DNA from: Erysipelotrichaceae bacterium
Lineage (GTDB): Bacteria > Bacillota_I > Bacilli_A > Erysipelotrichales > Erysipelotrichaceae
DNA length: 64,000 bases
Direction of reading: 5' to 3'
Assembly (NCBI GenBank): GCA_019415435.1
Contig: DXZE01000003.1
Location: forward strand, 1 to 64,000
Shown here: piece after piece, positions 24,968-33,623 of the stretch
Numbering within the stretch: the first letter of the stretch is position 1
Layout of the letters: the number at the start of each line of letters is the position of its first letter
Position numbers and translations under genes: made by a program
Notes under the pieces: model-generated
Told to the model about the DNA's origin: nothing
The model's database searches: none
What the model saw: the letters and a program-made list of their open reading frames with translations, nothing else

Positions 24968-25058
24968 GCAGGATTACCCAAGTGGTTGAAGGGGCGGGCT
25001 TGGAAAGCTCGTAGATCGGTAACACGGTGCCAGGGTTCAAATCCCTGATCCTGCGCCA
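24968..25058 (+). tRNA. tRNA-Ser (anticodon GGA)
   Basis: 91 nt with encoded CCA. Acceptor GCAGGAT/ATCCTGC, discriminator G, D arm CCC/GGG, anticodon stem CGGGC/GCTCG with loop TTGGAAA (anticodon GGA), long variable arm, and T arm CAGGG-TTCAAAT-CCCTG. Reads UCU/UCC serine codons. Confidence 0.96.
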
Positions 25059-25063
25059 TTTAT

Positions 25064-25155
25064 GCAGGAATACCCAAGTGGTTCAAGGGGCCTCATACTT
25101 TTGTATGATGTAGGTCGGCTTGCCGGCGCCTGGGTTCGAATCCCATGTTCCTGCG
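25064..25155 (+). tRNA. tRNA-like gene, type II, no assignable anticodon
   Basis: It begins 5 bp after tRNA-Ser. Acceptor GCAGGAA/TTCCTGC, discriminator G, a D arm almost identical to that of tRNA-Ser, a long variable arm (GTCGG/CCGGC) and a T loop TTCGAAT are good. The anticodon region does not give a 5-bp stem with a 7-nt loop: the best fold is CATAC-TTTT-GTATG, with an ATGATG duplication beside it. The lowest T-stem pair is C/T. The 3' end reads GCTGG instead of GCCA, so CCA would have to be added. Either a decayed serine tRNA or a tRNA-like RNA with another role. Confidence 0.6.
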
Positions 25156-25162
25156 CTGGAAC

Positions 25163-25188
25163 AGATCCATTGATTTGGATCTTTTTTT
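25163..25188 (+). terminator. Terminator of the tRNA operon
   Basis: AGATCCA/TGGATCT stem with a 6-nt loop, then seven T. Confidence 0.9.
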
Positions 25189-25216
25189 GCGTTTATACAA
25201 ATAATTCTGTTTGGAT

Positions 25217-25280
25217 AAGGAAACTCAATAATGATTTGCCGTTTCCTTTTATTGTTCATATAATGGTGACAGCGCTTACA
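25217..25280 (+). promoter_or_regulatory. Promoter with cre-like site for the glycerol-3-phosphate-type operon
   Basis: TTGCCG (25237-25242), 17 bp, TATAAT (25259-25264). TGACAGCGCTTACA (25267-25280) matches the CcpA cre consensus TGWAANCGNTNWCA at all but one defined position and covers the start of transcription, where bound CcpA would repress. An inverted repeat AAGGAAAC/GTTTCCTT (25217-25248) spans the -35. Confidence 0.65.
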
Positions 25281-25303
25281 TATATCAGGAAAGAAGGAAT
25301 TCT

Positions 25304-26731
25304 ATGTATGATGTAATCATTATCGGGGCAGGCATTGCCGGGACAATGCTCGCAAGAGACCTGTCACACTATCATTTGAAAACAGCTGTTCTCGACCGTA
25401 ACAACGATGTCGCAGATGAAGCTACTATGGCTAACTCAGCTATTGTTCATACCGGTTATGACCCGGAAGACGGGACATTGAAAGCGAAGCTTAATGTAGA
25501 AGGCGCAAAGCTTTATCCAAAGCTTTGTGAAGATCTGCATTGCCATTATAAAAGGACAGGTGCTTATGTAGCTGCCGTTGGTAAAGAAGATGAAGAACAT
25601 CTGAAGGTGCTTGCGGATCGTGCTGATCGCAGAAATATTCCATACCATTGGTTAAGTGGCGATGAGGCAAGAAAAGAAGAGCCAAATCTTTCTGACAATG
25701 TGACGAAAGTACTGGATTTCTATACCACTGCTGTTATCTATCCATGGGAAGTAGCACAGGCATGTATGCAGGTGGCTGTTAACAATGGTACAGAATTGTA
25801 TCTGAATCATACAGTTATCTCTATAGATAAGACAGATCATGGCTTTATTGTCCATACAGATGATGGTGACTTTGAGACAAAAGTGGTGATCAATGCCTCT
25901 GGTATCAGTGCGGATAAGATCTGTGCCATGGTCACAGATCATCCTGGTTTTACCATTAAACCGCGTAAGGGGGAATATTACGTATTAGACAGTGATTGTC
26001 ATTATGTAAATCATGTTATCTTCCCGGTACCGGGACCTTCAGGAAAGGGTGTATTAACTGTACCTACAGTTTATGGCAATACATTAATCGGACCAGACTC
26101 TGTTTATACAACCGGCACGCCGGATACTTCTACCACTTCTGAAGGTATGGGTATTGTTAAAAACAATATCAATAAAACAATGAAGAATATACCTTTTAAC
26201 AAGGTAATCCGTACTTTTGCGGGACTACGTCCATCTTCTGATTCTGCCGACTTTATCATTGATGAAGTCAAGGATGCCCCAGGTTTCATCAATGTGGCAT
26301 CCTATGAATCACCTGGACTTGCCAGTGCGCCAGGTATGTCACGCTATGTGATCGATGAATTTGTCTCTAAACATCTGGATCTTAAAGTAAATGAGAATGC
26401 CGTCATGAGCCGTAAGAAACCTTTGGTCATGAATGAATTAACACCAGAAGAAAGAGATGCCGCAATTCAGAAAAATCCGCTTTATGCAAGAATTATCTGT
26501 CGTTGTGAACAGATTTCAGAAGGCGAAATTGTGGATTGTATTCATGCTCCGGTTGGCGCAACAACAATAAAAGGTGTGAAAAAGAGAGTCAGACCAGGCA
26601 TGGGGAGATGCCAGGGCGGTTTCTGTGAACCAAGAGTATTAAGTATTCTTGCAAGAGAATTGCATTGTTCACCTCTGGACATCGTTCTGGATTCAAAGAA
26701 ATCCCGGATACTGGAAAGGGAGAATCGATAA
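25304..26731 (+). CDS. GlpA-like FAD-dependent oxidoreductase with BFD-type [2Fe-2S] domain
   Basis: 475 residues. FAD motif VIIGAGIAGTMLARDLS at the N-terminus, a DAO-type body (about 1-355), and a C-terminal BFD-like domain (about 395-450) with CRCEQ and GRCQGGFC, which supplies four cysteines for a [2Fe-2S] cluster. This is the plan of the anaerobic glycerol-3-phosphate dehydrogenase large subunit. With the next two genes it forms a set known from several anaerobes next to glycerol genes. No glpK or glpF is in the window, so the substrate is inferred. Confidence 0.88.
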   Translation: MYDVIIIGAGIAGTMLARDLSHYHLKTAVLDRNNDVADEATMANSAIVHTGYDPEDGTLKAKLNVEGAKLYPKLCEDLHCHYKRTGAYVAAVGKEDEEHLKVLADRADRRNIPYHWLSGDEARKEEPNLSDNVTKVLDFYTTAVIYPWEVAQACMQVAVNNGTELYLNHTVISIDKTDHGFIVHTDDGDFETKVVINASGISADKICAMVTDHPGFTIKPRKGEYYVLDSDCHYVNHVIFPVPGPSGKGVLTVPTVYGNTLIGPDSVYTTGTPDTSTTSEGMGIVKNNINKTMKNIPFNKVIRTFAGLRPSSDSADFIIDEVKDAPGFINVASYESPGLASAPGMSRYVIDEFVSKHLDLKVNENAVMSRKKPLVMNELTPEERDAAIQKNPLYARIICRCEQISEGEIVDCIHAPVGATTIKGVKKRVRPGMGRCQGGFCEPRVLSILARELHCSPLDIVLDSKKSRILERENR

Positions 26732-26732
26732 T

Positions 26733-27995
26733 ATGAAGCATTATCAGGCAGTAATTATAGGCGGAGGCTGTGCAGGGTTAGCCGCAGCCATAGCTTTAAA
26801 GAAGAACGGCATTGAAGACGTCATGATTCTTGAAAAAGATGATGAGGCAGGCGGTATCCTGAATCAGTGCATTCACAATGGCTTTGGTTTAACAACTTTC
26901 AAGGAACAGTTATCCGGTCCTGCTTTTGCGGAAAGGTTTGAAGATGAAGCAGAGAAACTTCATGTCAATATCAAAACCGGAGCGATGGTTGTTTCGATTC
27001 ATCCAGACCGTGTCATTGATTATGAAAGCATGGAAGATGGTTATGTCAGCATTCAGGCAGATGCCATTATTCTTGCGGTAGGATGCTATGAAAGAAACCG
27101 TGGTGCTATTCAGACGCCTGGTACCAGACCAGCTGGTGTTTTTACCGCAGGGCAGGCCCAGCGTTATCTGAATATTGAAGGCTATATGGTAGGATCCAGA
27201 GTGTTCATTCTCGGCTCAGGTGATATTGGCCTGATTATGGCAAGAAGAATGACATTAGAAGGTGCAAAGGTATTAGGTGTAGCAGAGATGATGCCGTATT
27301 CCAACGGTCTTCCACGTAATATGAAACAGTGTCTGGAAGACTTCCATATTCCGCTGTATTTATCGCATACCGTTTCTAAAATTTATGGCAATGACAGACT
27401 GAGCGGCATTGATATAGCTGAGGTAGGAGCTGACAGAAATGTTATCCCAGGTACAGAAAAACACTTTGATTGTGACACTTTATTGTTAAGTGTTGGCTTA
27501 ATACCGGAAAATCACCTGGCCGAAGCTTGTGGCGTCAAAATGGACCCGCATATCAAGGGACCATATGTAGATGAAAACTATATGACATCCATCGATGGTA
27601 TCTTTGCGGCAGGCAATGGTCTGCATGTCCATGATCTGGCTGACTTTGCGGCCCATCAGGGCACTAAGGCAGGAGAAGCCGCTGCCCGCTACCTCAGGGA
27701 AGGCAAGAATGATTCTGATATCATTCATACGATTGCTGGTAATGGAGTAGGGTATGTTGTGCCTGGTATTCTTCATACAGATAATCTTCCAAATGCAGTG
27801 GAATTCTATTTCAGAGTCAGAAAGCCAATGGATGGCGGAACGATTATCGTAAGATCCAAAGATAAAGTTATTCGTTCCATTCATAAAGACAAGCTGATTC
27901 CATCCGTCATGGAAAATATGATTCTTGCCGGAAAGCAGTTAACTGGTTTGAAAGAAGATCTGACTATAGAAGTCAAAGAGGACGCATCATGTTAA
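26733..27995 (+). CDS. NAD(P)/FAD-dependent pyridine nucleotide oxidoreductase
   Basis: 420 residues from the ATG at 26733; GGGAGAA is upstream. FAD motif VIIGGGCAGLAAAIAL and a second nucleotide-binding motif FILGSGDIGLIMARRM (about 153-168). DGIFAAGNGLHVHDLADFA is the second FAD segment. The likely role is to move electrons between the GlpA-like subunit and NAD(P). It overlaps the DUF1667 gene by 7 bp. Confidence 0.88.
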   Translation: MKHYQAVIIGGGCAGLAAAIALKKNGIEDVMILEKDDEAGGILNQCIHNGFGLTTFKEQLSGPAFAERFEDEAEKLHVNIKTGAMVVSIHPDRVIDYESMEDGYVSIQADAIILAVGCYERNRGAIQTPGTRPAGVFTAGQAQRYLNIEGYMVGSRVFILGSGDIGLIMARRMTLEGAKVLGVAEMMPYSNGLPRNMKQCLEDFHIPLYLSHTVSKIYGNDRLSGIDIAEVGADRNVIPGTEKHFDCDTLLLSVGLIPENHLAEACGVKMDPHIKGPYVDENYMTSIDGIFAAGNGLHVHDLADFAAHQGTKAGEAAARYLREGKNDSDIIHTIAGNGVGYVVPGILHTDNLPNAVEFYFRVRKPMDGGTIIVRSKDKVIRSIHKDKLIPSVMENMILAGKQLTGLKEDLTIEVKEDASC

Positions 27996-28357
27996 AAACA
28001 AAGGAATTAATTTGTGTAAACTGTCCAAAGGGATGCCGTATAACGGTGAAGCTCAATGATGGTAAGGTAGAAGACATCAAAGGATACAGTTGTGATAAAG
28101 GAAAACGTTATGCTTCACAAGAGACCATCCGGCCAATGCGTGTATTAACATCTACGGTAAAACTCGATGAAGGTAAAATGAGAGTCCTGCCAGTCATGAC
28201 AAACAAGGAAATTCCATTAGATATGTGTAAAGAGGCTATGGAAGAAATCCGTAAGATTCATGTGACAGCACCGGTTAAAATCAATGATGTCATCGTACCG
28301 CATTTCCTTGGTACAGATGCTGATCTGATCGCTTCAAGAAGTGCATCGAGACAATAA
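27989..28357 (+). CDS. DUF1667 small cysteine protein
   Basis: 122 residues. N-terminal CVNCPKGCRI and a further Cys in GYSCDKGKRYA suggest a four-cysteine metal or Fe-S site; the VTCPKGC-type start is diagnostic for DUF1667. It always travels with GlpA-like and FAD/NAD oxidoreductase genes, so it is probably the third, electron-carrying subunit of that complex. This is inference from context. Confidence 0.9.
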   Translation: MLKTKELICVNCPKGCRITVKLNDGKVEDIKGYSCDKGKRYASQETIRPMRVLTSTVKLDEGKMRVLPVMTNKEIPLDMCKEAMEEIRKIHVTAPVKINDVIVPHFLGTDADLIASRSASRQ

Positions 28358-28361
28358 AAAA

Positions 28362-28395
28362 GCTGCAGTGATAATCGCTGCAGTCTTTTCTTTTA
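28362..28395. terminator. Bidirectional terminator between DUF1667 and htrA genes
   Basis: CTGCAGTGA/TCGCTGCAG, a 9-bp stem with one G-T pair and a 3-nt loop. The plus strand continues CTTTTCTTTT; the minus strand has seven T just after the stem (AATAAAAAA on plus). It serves both convergent genes. Confidence 0.88.
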
Positions 28396-29571
28396 ATTGT
28401 CTAATGTACCTGTTAATGTAACGGTAACATCTTTCTTCTTGCCATCTCTTTCAATGGTCAGATTAATTGTGTCACCGACTTTCTTCTTGGCAAGTACACC
28501 GCTTAAATCAGCGTAAGAATTAATATCTGTATCATCAGCCTTTACAATCTTGTCATATGCCTGTAAACCAGCTTTTTCAGCTCCAGAACCCTTCATGACA
28601 TCTGTGATATAAAGACCTGCACTGTAATTCTGATAATTCTGATCTAACTCCTGCAGATAGACACCTAATGTAGCACGATCCGTTACCTTGCCATTTTCCA
28701 TTAACTGTTTGGCAACATCCATAGCAGTATTAATCGGAATGGCAAAGCCTAAACCTTCAATTGTTGCGCCAGAAGAAGTGGTACCGGAATCCTTGGCATT
28801 AACAATACCAATCAGATTGCCGTTTCCATCAAACAGACCACCACCGGAGTTGCCGGAGTTAATCGCTGCGTTTGTCTGGATCAATTCCATAGATTCGTTA
28901 TTAATAGTGATTTCTCTCGATGCGGCGGAGATGATGCCATCTGTAACAGTGCCGCCTAATGTTCCTAACGGATTACCGATAACAACGGCTGTATCACCAG
29001 CTGCGATCTTGGAAGAATCACCGATTGTCGCAGCGGTAAGACCGCTTGCGTCAATCTTGATTACAGCAATATCAGACTTGGAATCTGTACCAACCAATTG
29101 GGCATCATATTCCTTGCCATCGTAGGTTGTTACCTTGATGGAATTGGCATCTTCAATAACGTGGTTATTGGTGATGATGTATCCATCTTCAGAAATGATG
29201 ACACCACTGCCTGCAGCTGTAGATGTATAAGTTCCTCCAAACATACCATAGGATGTAGAAGTGACTTCTGTTTCAATCTCGACAACACTAGGCGAAGCCT
29301 TGGCAGCTACTTCCTCAGTTGTTAAGCCTGTACCATCATCAGAAGACGATACAGTTGTAACTTTGCTGGTGCCGGAAGCATCACTGGTTGTAACGGTTGT
29401 CTGGTTATTGGAAGAAGAAGCACCATTATGGCTTACAACAAGATAGGCACCGCCTGTGCCGCATCCTGCCGCAATTACTGCACTTAATACAATATTCAGT
29501 ACCGGATGATACTTCTTTTCTTTCTTTGGCTTTTCTGTATATGTATTCTGATTTGGATTAAACTCTGTCAT
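28393..29571 (-). CDS. htrA: HtrA/DegP-like membrane-anchored serine protease with PDZ domain
   Basis: 392 residues from the ATG at 29571 (AAGGAG 9 bp upstream; the ATG at 29580 touches the site). A short cytoplasmic head, one membrane helix (about 25-46), a Ser/Thr-rich linker (about 50-85), then the trypsin-like domain with His137 (TNNHVIED), Asp167 (SDIAVIK) and Ser242 (GNSGGG), and a C-terminal PDZ domain (about 300-390). It degrades misfolded proteins outside the membrane. No CssR or CtsR box was recognised in the 220-bp upstream region. Confidence 0.94.
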   Translation of the reverse strand: MTEFNPNQNTYTEKPKKEKKYHPVLNIVLSAVIAAGCGTGGAYLVVSHNGASSSNNQTTVTTSDASGTSKVTTVSSSDDGTGLTTEEVAAKASPSVVEIETEVTSTSYGMFGGTYTSTAAGSGVIISEDGYIITNNHVIEDANSIKVTTYDGKEYDAQLVGTDSKSDIAVIKIDASGLTAATIGDSSKIAAGDTAVVIGNPLGTLGGTVTDGIISAASREITINNESMELIQTNAAINSGNSGGGLFDGNGNLIGIVNAKDSGTTSSGATIEGLGFAIPINTAMDVAKQLMENGKVTDRATLGVYLQELDQNYQNYSAGLYITDVMKGSGAEKAGLQAYDKIVKADDTDINSYADLSGVLAKKKVGDTINLTIERDGKKKDVTVTLTGTLDN

Positions 29572-29794
29572 ACGATCCATCTCCTTTTTTCTTTTTGCAT
29601 GATCATAGTAGTTTTCTTTTGTGTAAGTTATGTGAACTCTGCGTTAACACTGTAAGAAAACTCGCATTAAATATTATAATTCATGACTTTATCTTTAAAA
29701 GTATAATTGCTGATGTGAAAAGTATAATCACGCATAATCGTTGAGAAATCAGCCATTGACAGATATACTAGATAGGGTTAAAGAGGTTTTTTAT

Positions 29795-30607
29795 ATGGCA
29801 GAAAAAAACACGAAGAAAAAAGTATATGCACCAATTGCCAATCCACAACTGGATGAGGCAATTGCGGAATTAAAAAAAGGTAATGGAGAAGAACAGCAGA
29901 AAGCATTGAATGAAGCATTAAAGATTGCAAAGCTGTTATCTCCATGTGACTTTGATGTAGATATCCAGCAGCAGAAAGACGGAACGGTTAAGAATGTTCA
30001 TCCTTCCCAGATCAAGTTCTATCTGTTGAATACAAATGATGGCAAGACGTTCTTCCCGGTATTTACAGATATGGAGAAGTCTACGCATTTCCAGTTTGGA
30101 AAAGATATCAAGCCAAAGGAAGTGGTCAGAACAATCGCTGACTTTGACCGTCTGTTACAGGATCCTAATAACAAGGCGCAGGGTATTGTGATTAATCCGG
30201 GTGTAGATAATGTTGTTATCCCGAAAAGATTAATTGCACTTCTTTGTGGAAGAAAAGAAGCACCTGTACCAGTGAAGACTGCAAATGCCACTGCACCATT
30301 GAATGTGCGTTATACGGAACCGGCTGTCTATCCGACAAAGATGGTCAATGCCATCTATGAAAAGTGCACCAGGAATCCTGAGATCAGCAGAGTCTGGTTA
30401 AAGAACAAGATTGTCGGACATGTTGTGTCTTTCTATATTGTTGTTGAGGCAGATGAACAGAATGAACATCTGTTAAATGAAATCAGGGAAGTGGCTGTTC
30501 CTTTAGCAAAGGATATTCAGGTTGAAGTCGTATTTGCTAATGAAGACATTATGAAGAATATCATCAAGGAGGCTGTCGCATTATACGACAGAAATCTGGA
30601 ACTGTGA
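29795..30607 (+). CDS. SseB-family protein
   Basis: 270 residues from the ATG at 29795, with GAGG upstream. The N-terminal SseB domain (about 10-125) has FLLNTNDGKTFFPVFTDMEKS and the conserved FGKDIKPKEVVRTIADFDRLL; a C-terminal SseB_C domain follows (about 150-265). Biochemical function is unknown in the family. The direct repeat AAAAGTATAAT (29697 and 29718) upstream carries possible -10 boxes. Its TGA overlaps the GTG of the next gene. Confidence 0.88.
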   Translation: MAEKNTKKKVYAPIANPQLDEAIAELKKGNGEEQQKALNEALKIAKLLSPCDFDVDIQQQKDGTVKNVHPSQIKFYLLNTNDGKTFFPVFTDMEKSTHFQFGKDIKPKEVVRTIADFDRLLQDPNNKAQGIVINPGVDNVVIPKRLIALLCGRKEAPVPVKTANATAPLNVRYTEPAVYPTKMVNAIYEKCTRNPEISRVWLKNKIVGHVVSFYIVVEADEQNEHLLNEIREVAVPLAKDIQVEVVFANEDIMKNIIKEAVALYDRNLEL

Positions 30608-31341
30608 TTCGCAGATTAACTGCATCAGATGAAGATCTTCTGCTTGCCTATGCACAAAGTATATTACAGAATGCAGAACATGGTTATGAGATTTCTGACT
30701 TATTAAAAGAAAGAGTGCATCTGTATGAAGCATTAGGCAGCTTTGGTGGCAATGATCTGAATGGTATCCTTGTCTATGAAAAAGAATTATTCAGAATCAT
30801 ATTTCTGTTAAGAGATACAGATGAAATCGGTAAATCTCTTCTGGATGAATTTGTCCATATTGCGGAAAGTCAGAACATAGCCAAAATTACAGTCAATGCA
30901 TTAGAACAGGATGTCTCATTTTATACAGACTATGGTTTTGATAAGACTGGTGAGGCAATGAAGGCCGGTAAGCTTACTTTTGTACCGATAGAATATTTAA
31001 CGGAAAGAAGATTTCTAGGGACAACCGTTACCGTCATCATTGATCATCCATATGGTTCTCTCCATCCAAGTAATCCGGATGTTCTGTATCCATTGAATTG
31101 CGGTTATATCAAACAGGATATAACAAATGAAGACGCATACTTTCAGAATGCCTATGTCTATGGACCTGAAGAACCATTAGATACCTTTACCGGTGTTGTG
31201 GCAGGAATTGTCTATCATCGTGAAGATAATCTTTCCCGCTGGATTGTCATACCAGCTGGTATGGTTATTGATCATAATGCGATCATACAGAAGATTGCAT
31301 TTGAAGAGCAGTATTATGATACCCGGATTATCTGGGCGTAA
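30604..31341 (+). CDS. GNAT-like domain fused to an inorganic-pyrophosphatase-like domain
   Basis: 245 residues with a GTG start in the overlap GTGA. The first half (about 1-130) has a GNAT-like plan ending in NALEQDVSFYTDYGFDKTGEA, typical of the acetyltransferase C-end. The second half (about 137-245), TVTVIIDHPYGSLHP to YPLNCGYI and DAYVYGPEEPLDTFTGVV, matches the short protein annotated as inorganic pyrophosphatase in many Clostridia. Whether either half is active is not known. Coupled to the SseB gene upstream. Confidence 0.75.
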   Translation: MIRRLTASDEDLLLAYAQSILQNAEHGYEISDLLKERVHLYEALGSFGGNDLNGILVYEKELFRIIFLLRDTDEIGKSLLDEFVHIAESQNIAKITVNALEQDVSFYTDYGFDKTGEAMKAGKLTFVPIEYLTERRFLGTTVTVIIDHPYGSLHPSNPDVLYPLNCGYIKQDITNEDAYFQNAYVYGPEEPLDTFTGVVAGIVYHREDNLSRWIVIPAGMVIDHNAIIQKIAFEEQYYDTRIIWA

Positions 31342-31353
31342 GGAGGAATGTTT

Positions 31354-31431
31354 ATGTCTACCTGGATTATGGCAGTCATTGTCATCGCACTAACAGCAGC
31401 TTCCTGGATTGCCGGGATAGAAAAGCATTAA
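31354..31431 (+). CDS. 25-residue single-helix membrane peptide
   Basis: AGGAGG at 31341-31346 overlaps the upstream stop and is 7 bp before ATG 31354. The peptide is MSTWIMAVIVIALTAASWIA plus GIEKH: almost all one hydrophobic helix with a charged tail. The gene is bounded by this strong ribosome-binding site and a perfect terminator, which argues that it is real. An ATG at 31348 is too close to the site. No known family. Confidence 0.7.
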   Translation: MSTWIMAVIVIALTAASWIAGIEKH

Positions 31432-31437
31432 AAGTCA

Positions 31438-31463
31438 GCGTACAGACTTACTGTACGCTTTTA
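31438..31463 (+). terminator. Terminator of the sseB-GNAT operon
   Basis: GCGTACAG/CTGTACGC perfect 8-bp stem with a 5-nt loop, then TTTTATCTT. Confidence 0.93.
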
Positions 31464-31485
31464 TCTTGAAGGAAAGGATACATGT

Positions 31486-33054
31486 ATGTTAAGAGGGTTT
31501 ATTAACTGTCACATATGGCATAGTGATGCCGAAGCGATTCTTGTCTCTGACGACAGGATTGAGAAAACCGGTACAAATCAGGAAATCAAAGATGCCTTAG
31601 GCAGTCAGGATGAACTGATTGACGTTAAGGGTATGTATATTGTGCCGGGATTTATTGACTCCCATATGCACCTGTTGGAACTGGGGTATTATTTAAGCCA
31701 TGCCCAGTTATCTCTTTGTAAGAGTCTGGATGATATCCATGCCAAATTAACTGCTAATCTTTCACAATTAAAAGAAGGAGAATGGTTAACCGGAAGGGGA
31801 TGGAATGAAGAAAATCTCAAAGATCATAAATTCCCTGATAAGAAGTTTCTGGATACTGTTTCTACTACTGTTCCGATTGCCATAACCCGCAATGATGGTC
31901 ATGTCATGTATGTCAATTCCAGGGCTTTGGAAAAAGCCGGTATTCAGGAAGATATGGAGATGGATGATGGCTTTATTGACTTTGATACAGGCAGAGTAGA
32001 AGAAAATGCCATCCAGACAATTCTGAAGGCAGAACCTGAACCAGACGTACAGAAACTGATGGATTATGTATTGACCGGCATGAAGTACGCTAATGCTAAT
32101 GGCATTACAGCAGTTGGCAGTGATGACTTCCTCTCGCTTGGAACAGACTATGATAAGCCATTAGATGCTCTGGAAAAACTATCTTATCAGGATCGTTTAA
32201 CGATCCGTATTCAGGAACAGTGTGAGTTTAAGGATATACAGTCTTATGCAAAGTTTCTGGATGATGGATACACCTTTGATGTCGGCAATGATCACTTCCG
32301 TATCGGTCCTTTAAAACTGATTCTGGATGGTTCCTTAGGCTCTCATACAGCATATATGAGTAAGCCATATGAAGATGACAGGAGTACACAGGGATCCATG
32401 TTGTTAGAGGATGATGAGATTGAAGCTTATATAAAGCTTGCTCAGCACTTCAATATGCCTGTGATTGCCCATGCCATTGGCGATGGAGCACTGGATCATA
32501 TTCTGGATTTATATGAAAAGAATCTCTATGAAGGCAATCCATTGCATAGTGGTATTGTGCATTGTCAATTGATGCGTAAGGATCAGATAGATAAGGTTAT
32601 CAAAATGAAGCTTTCCTGTTACTTCCAGTCCGTATTCATTGATGAAGATGCACCAATTGTAGAGAAAAGGGCAGGTAAGGATCTTGCCTTGACTTCATAC
32701 CCTTATAAAACGCTGTATGAAGGTACACTTAGTTCCAATGGATCTGATGCACCAGTAGAGATGCCTTCCGCCTTAAAAGGCATAGAACTTGCGGTGACAC
32801 GCCATTCTGTTTCTCATCCTGACTATTCTTTGAATCCGGATGAATGCTTAAGTATAGACGAGGCAATTGCTTCCTATACGGAAAAGGGTGCAGAGCAGTT
32901 ATTCATGCAGGATCGTATTGGTTCTATCAAAGAAGGATACTATGCAGACTTTGTATTGTTGGATCAGGATATTACAAAGTGTGATGTGAATAAGATTCAT
33001 GAAACAAAGGTTATGATGACAGTCATGAATGGAAGGACGGTATACGAAAGATGA
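31486..33054 (+). CDS. Amidohydrolase (YtcJ-like, family 3)
   Basis: 522 residues. Metal-binding segments are FIDSHMHL (about 57-64), GSLGSHTAYMS, the lysine/histidine region VIAHAIGDGALDHIL, GIVHCQLM and the final catalytic Asp in SNGSDAPVE. YtcJ-like enzymes hydrolyse amide or carbamate bonds in small molecules; the substrate is unknown. GGAAAGGA precedes the ATG. It starts a run of five tightly linked genes (amidohydrolase, GNAT, hflX, M18). Confidence 0.9.
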   Translation: MLRGFINCHIWHSDAEAILVSDDRIEKTGTNQEIKDALGSQDELIDVKGMYIVPGFIDSHMHLLELGYYLSHAQLSLCKSLDDIHAKLTANLSQLKEGEWLTGRGWNEENLKDHKFPDKKFLDTVSTTVPIAITRNDGHVMYVNSRALEKAGIQEDMEMDDGFIDFDTGRVEENAIQTILKAEPEPDVQKLMDYVLTGMKYANANGITAVGSDDFLSLGTDYDKPLDALEKLSYQDRLTIRIQEQCEFKDIQSYAKFLDDGYTFDVGNDHFRIGPLKLILDGSLGSHTAYMSKPYEDDRSTQGSMLLEDDEIEAYIKLAQHFNMPVIAHAIGDGALDHILDLYEKNLYEGNPLHSGIVHCQLMRKDQIDKVIKMKLSCYFQSVFIDEDAPIVEKRAGKDLALTSYPYKTLYEGTLSSNGSDAPVEMPSALKGIELAVTRHSVSHPDYSLNPDECLSIDEAIASYTEKGAEQLFMQDRIGSIKEGYYADFVLLDQDITKCDVNKIHETKVMMTVMNGRTVYER

Positions 33055-33623
33055 TCAGAATGATAGATCTGGAACGTGACGGCATGTCATGCTGGTGGTG
33101 GTACAACTGGTATATCACCCATTCCACAGCTACGTTTGAAACAGAACCTGTTTCTTCTCATGATTTCAATGAGAGAATCCGTACAATCCGTAAAAAATAT
33201 CCATGGATCGTATTAGAGGATGATGAGAAGCTGCTTGGCTATGCCTATCTGAATCGTTTTAATCCAAGAGCTGCCTATAACTGGACTGCCGATCTTTCCA
33301 TCTATCTCTCTCCTGATCAGTGTGGAAAAGGCTATGGCAGAATGCTAATGAAGGAAATTATTGATCTGGCAAAGAAAGACGGCTATCACAACATTGCCTC
33401 CTTAATCACCGGAAACAATACTGCCAGTATGAAGCTTCATGAATCCTTTGGCTTTGTCAAAACCGGTACATATCAGAACTTCGGCTATAAGGATAATACA
33501 TGGCTGGATGTCTCTTACTATGTATTGAAGCTCTGTGATCCAGATCCAAATGTTATTCCAGAACAGCCAAAGAATCTGAATCCATATGAAGAAGTAAAGC
33601 CGCATCGTGTACCTGTACAATGA
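33051..33623 (+). CDS. GNAT acetyltransferase, phosphinothricin-acetyltransferase type
   Basis: 190 residues. The acetyl-CoA site QCGKGYGRMLMKEII (about 93-107) matches the Q/RxxGxG/A motif. The opening (YNWYITHSTATFETEP) and NNTASMKLHESFGF are typical for PAT/MddA-like acetyltransferases, which acetylate amino-acid analogues such as methionine sulfoximine. It overlaps the amidohydrolase by ATGA and hflX by ATGA. Confidence 0.88.
   Translation: MIRMIDLERDGMSCWWWYNWYITHSTATFETEPVSSHDFNERIRTIRKKYPWIVLEDDEKLLGYAYLNRFNPRAAYNWTADLSIYLSPDQCGKGYGRMLMKEIIDLAKKDGYHNIASLITGNNTASMKLHESFGFVKTGTYQNFGYKDNTWLDVSYYVLKLCDPDPNVIPEQPKNLNPYEEVKPHRVPVQ

Noticed and set aside
25064..25155. Second tRNA as an ordinary tRNA-Leu or tRNA-Tyr
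   Set aside because: Both have long variable arms, but the D arm is of the serine type and no 7-nt loop with a Leu or Tyr anticodon can be formed.
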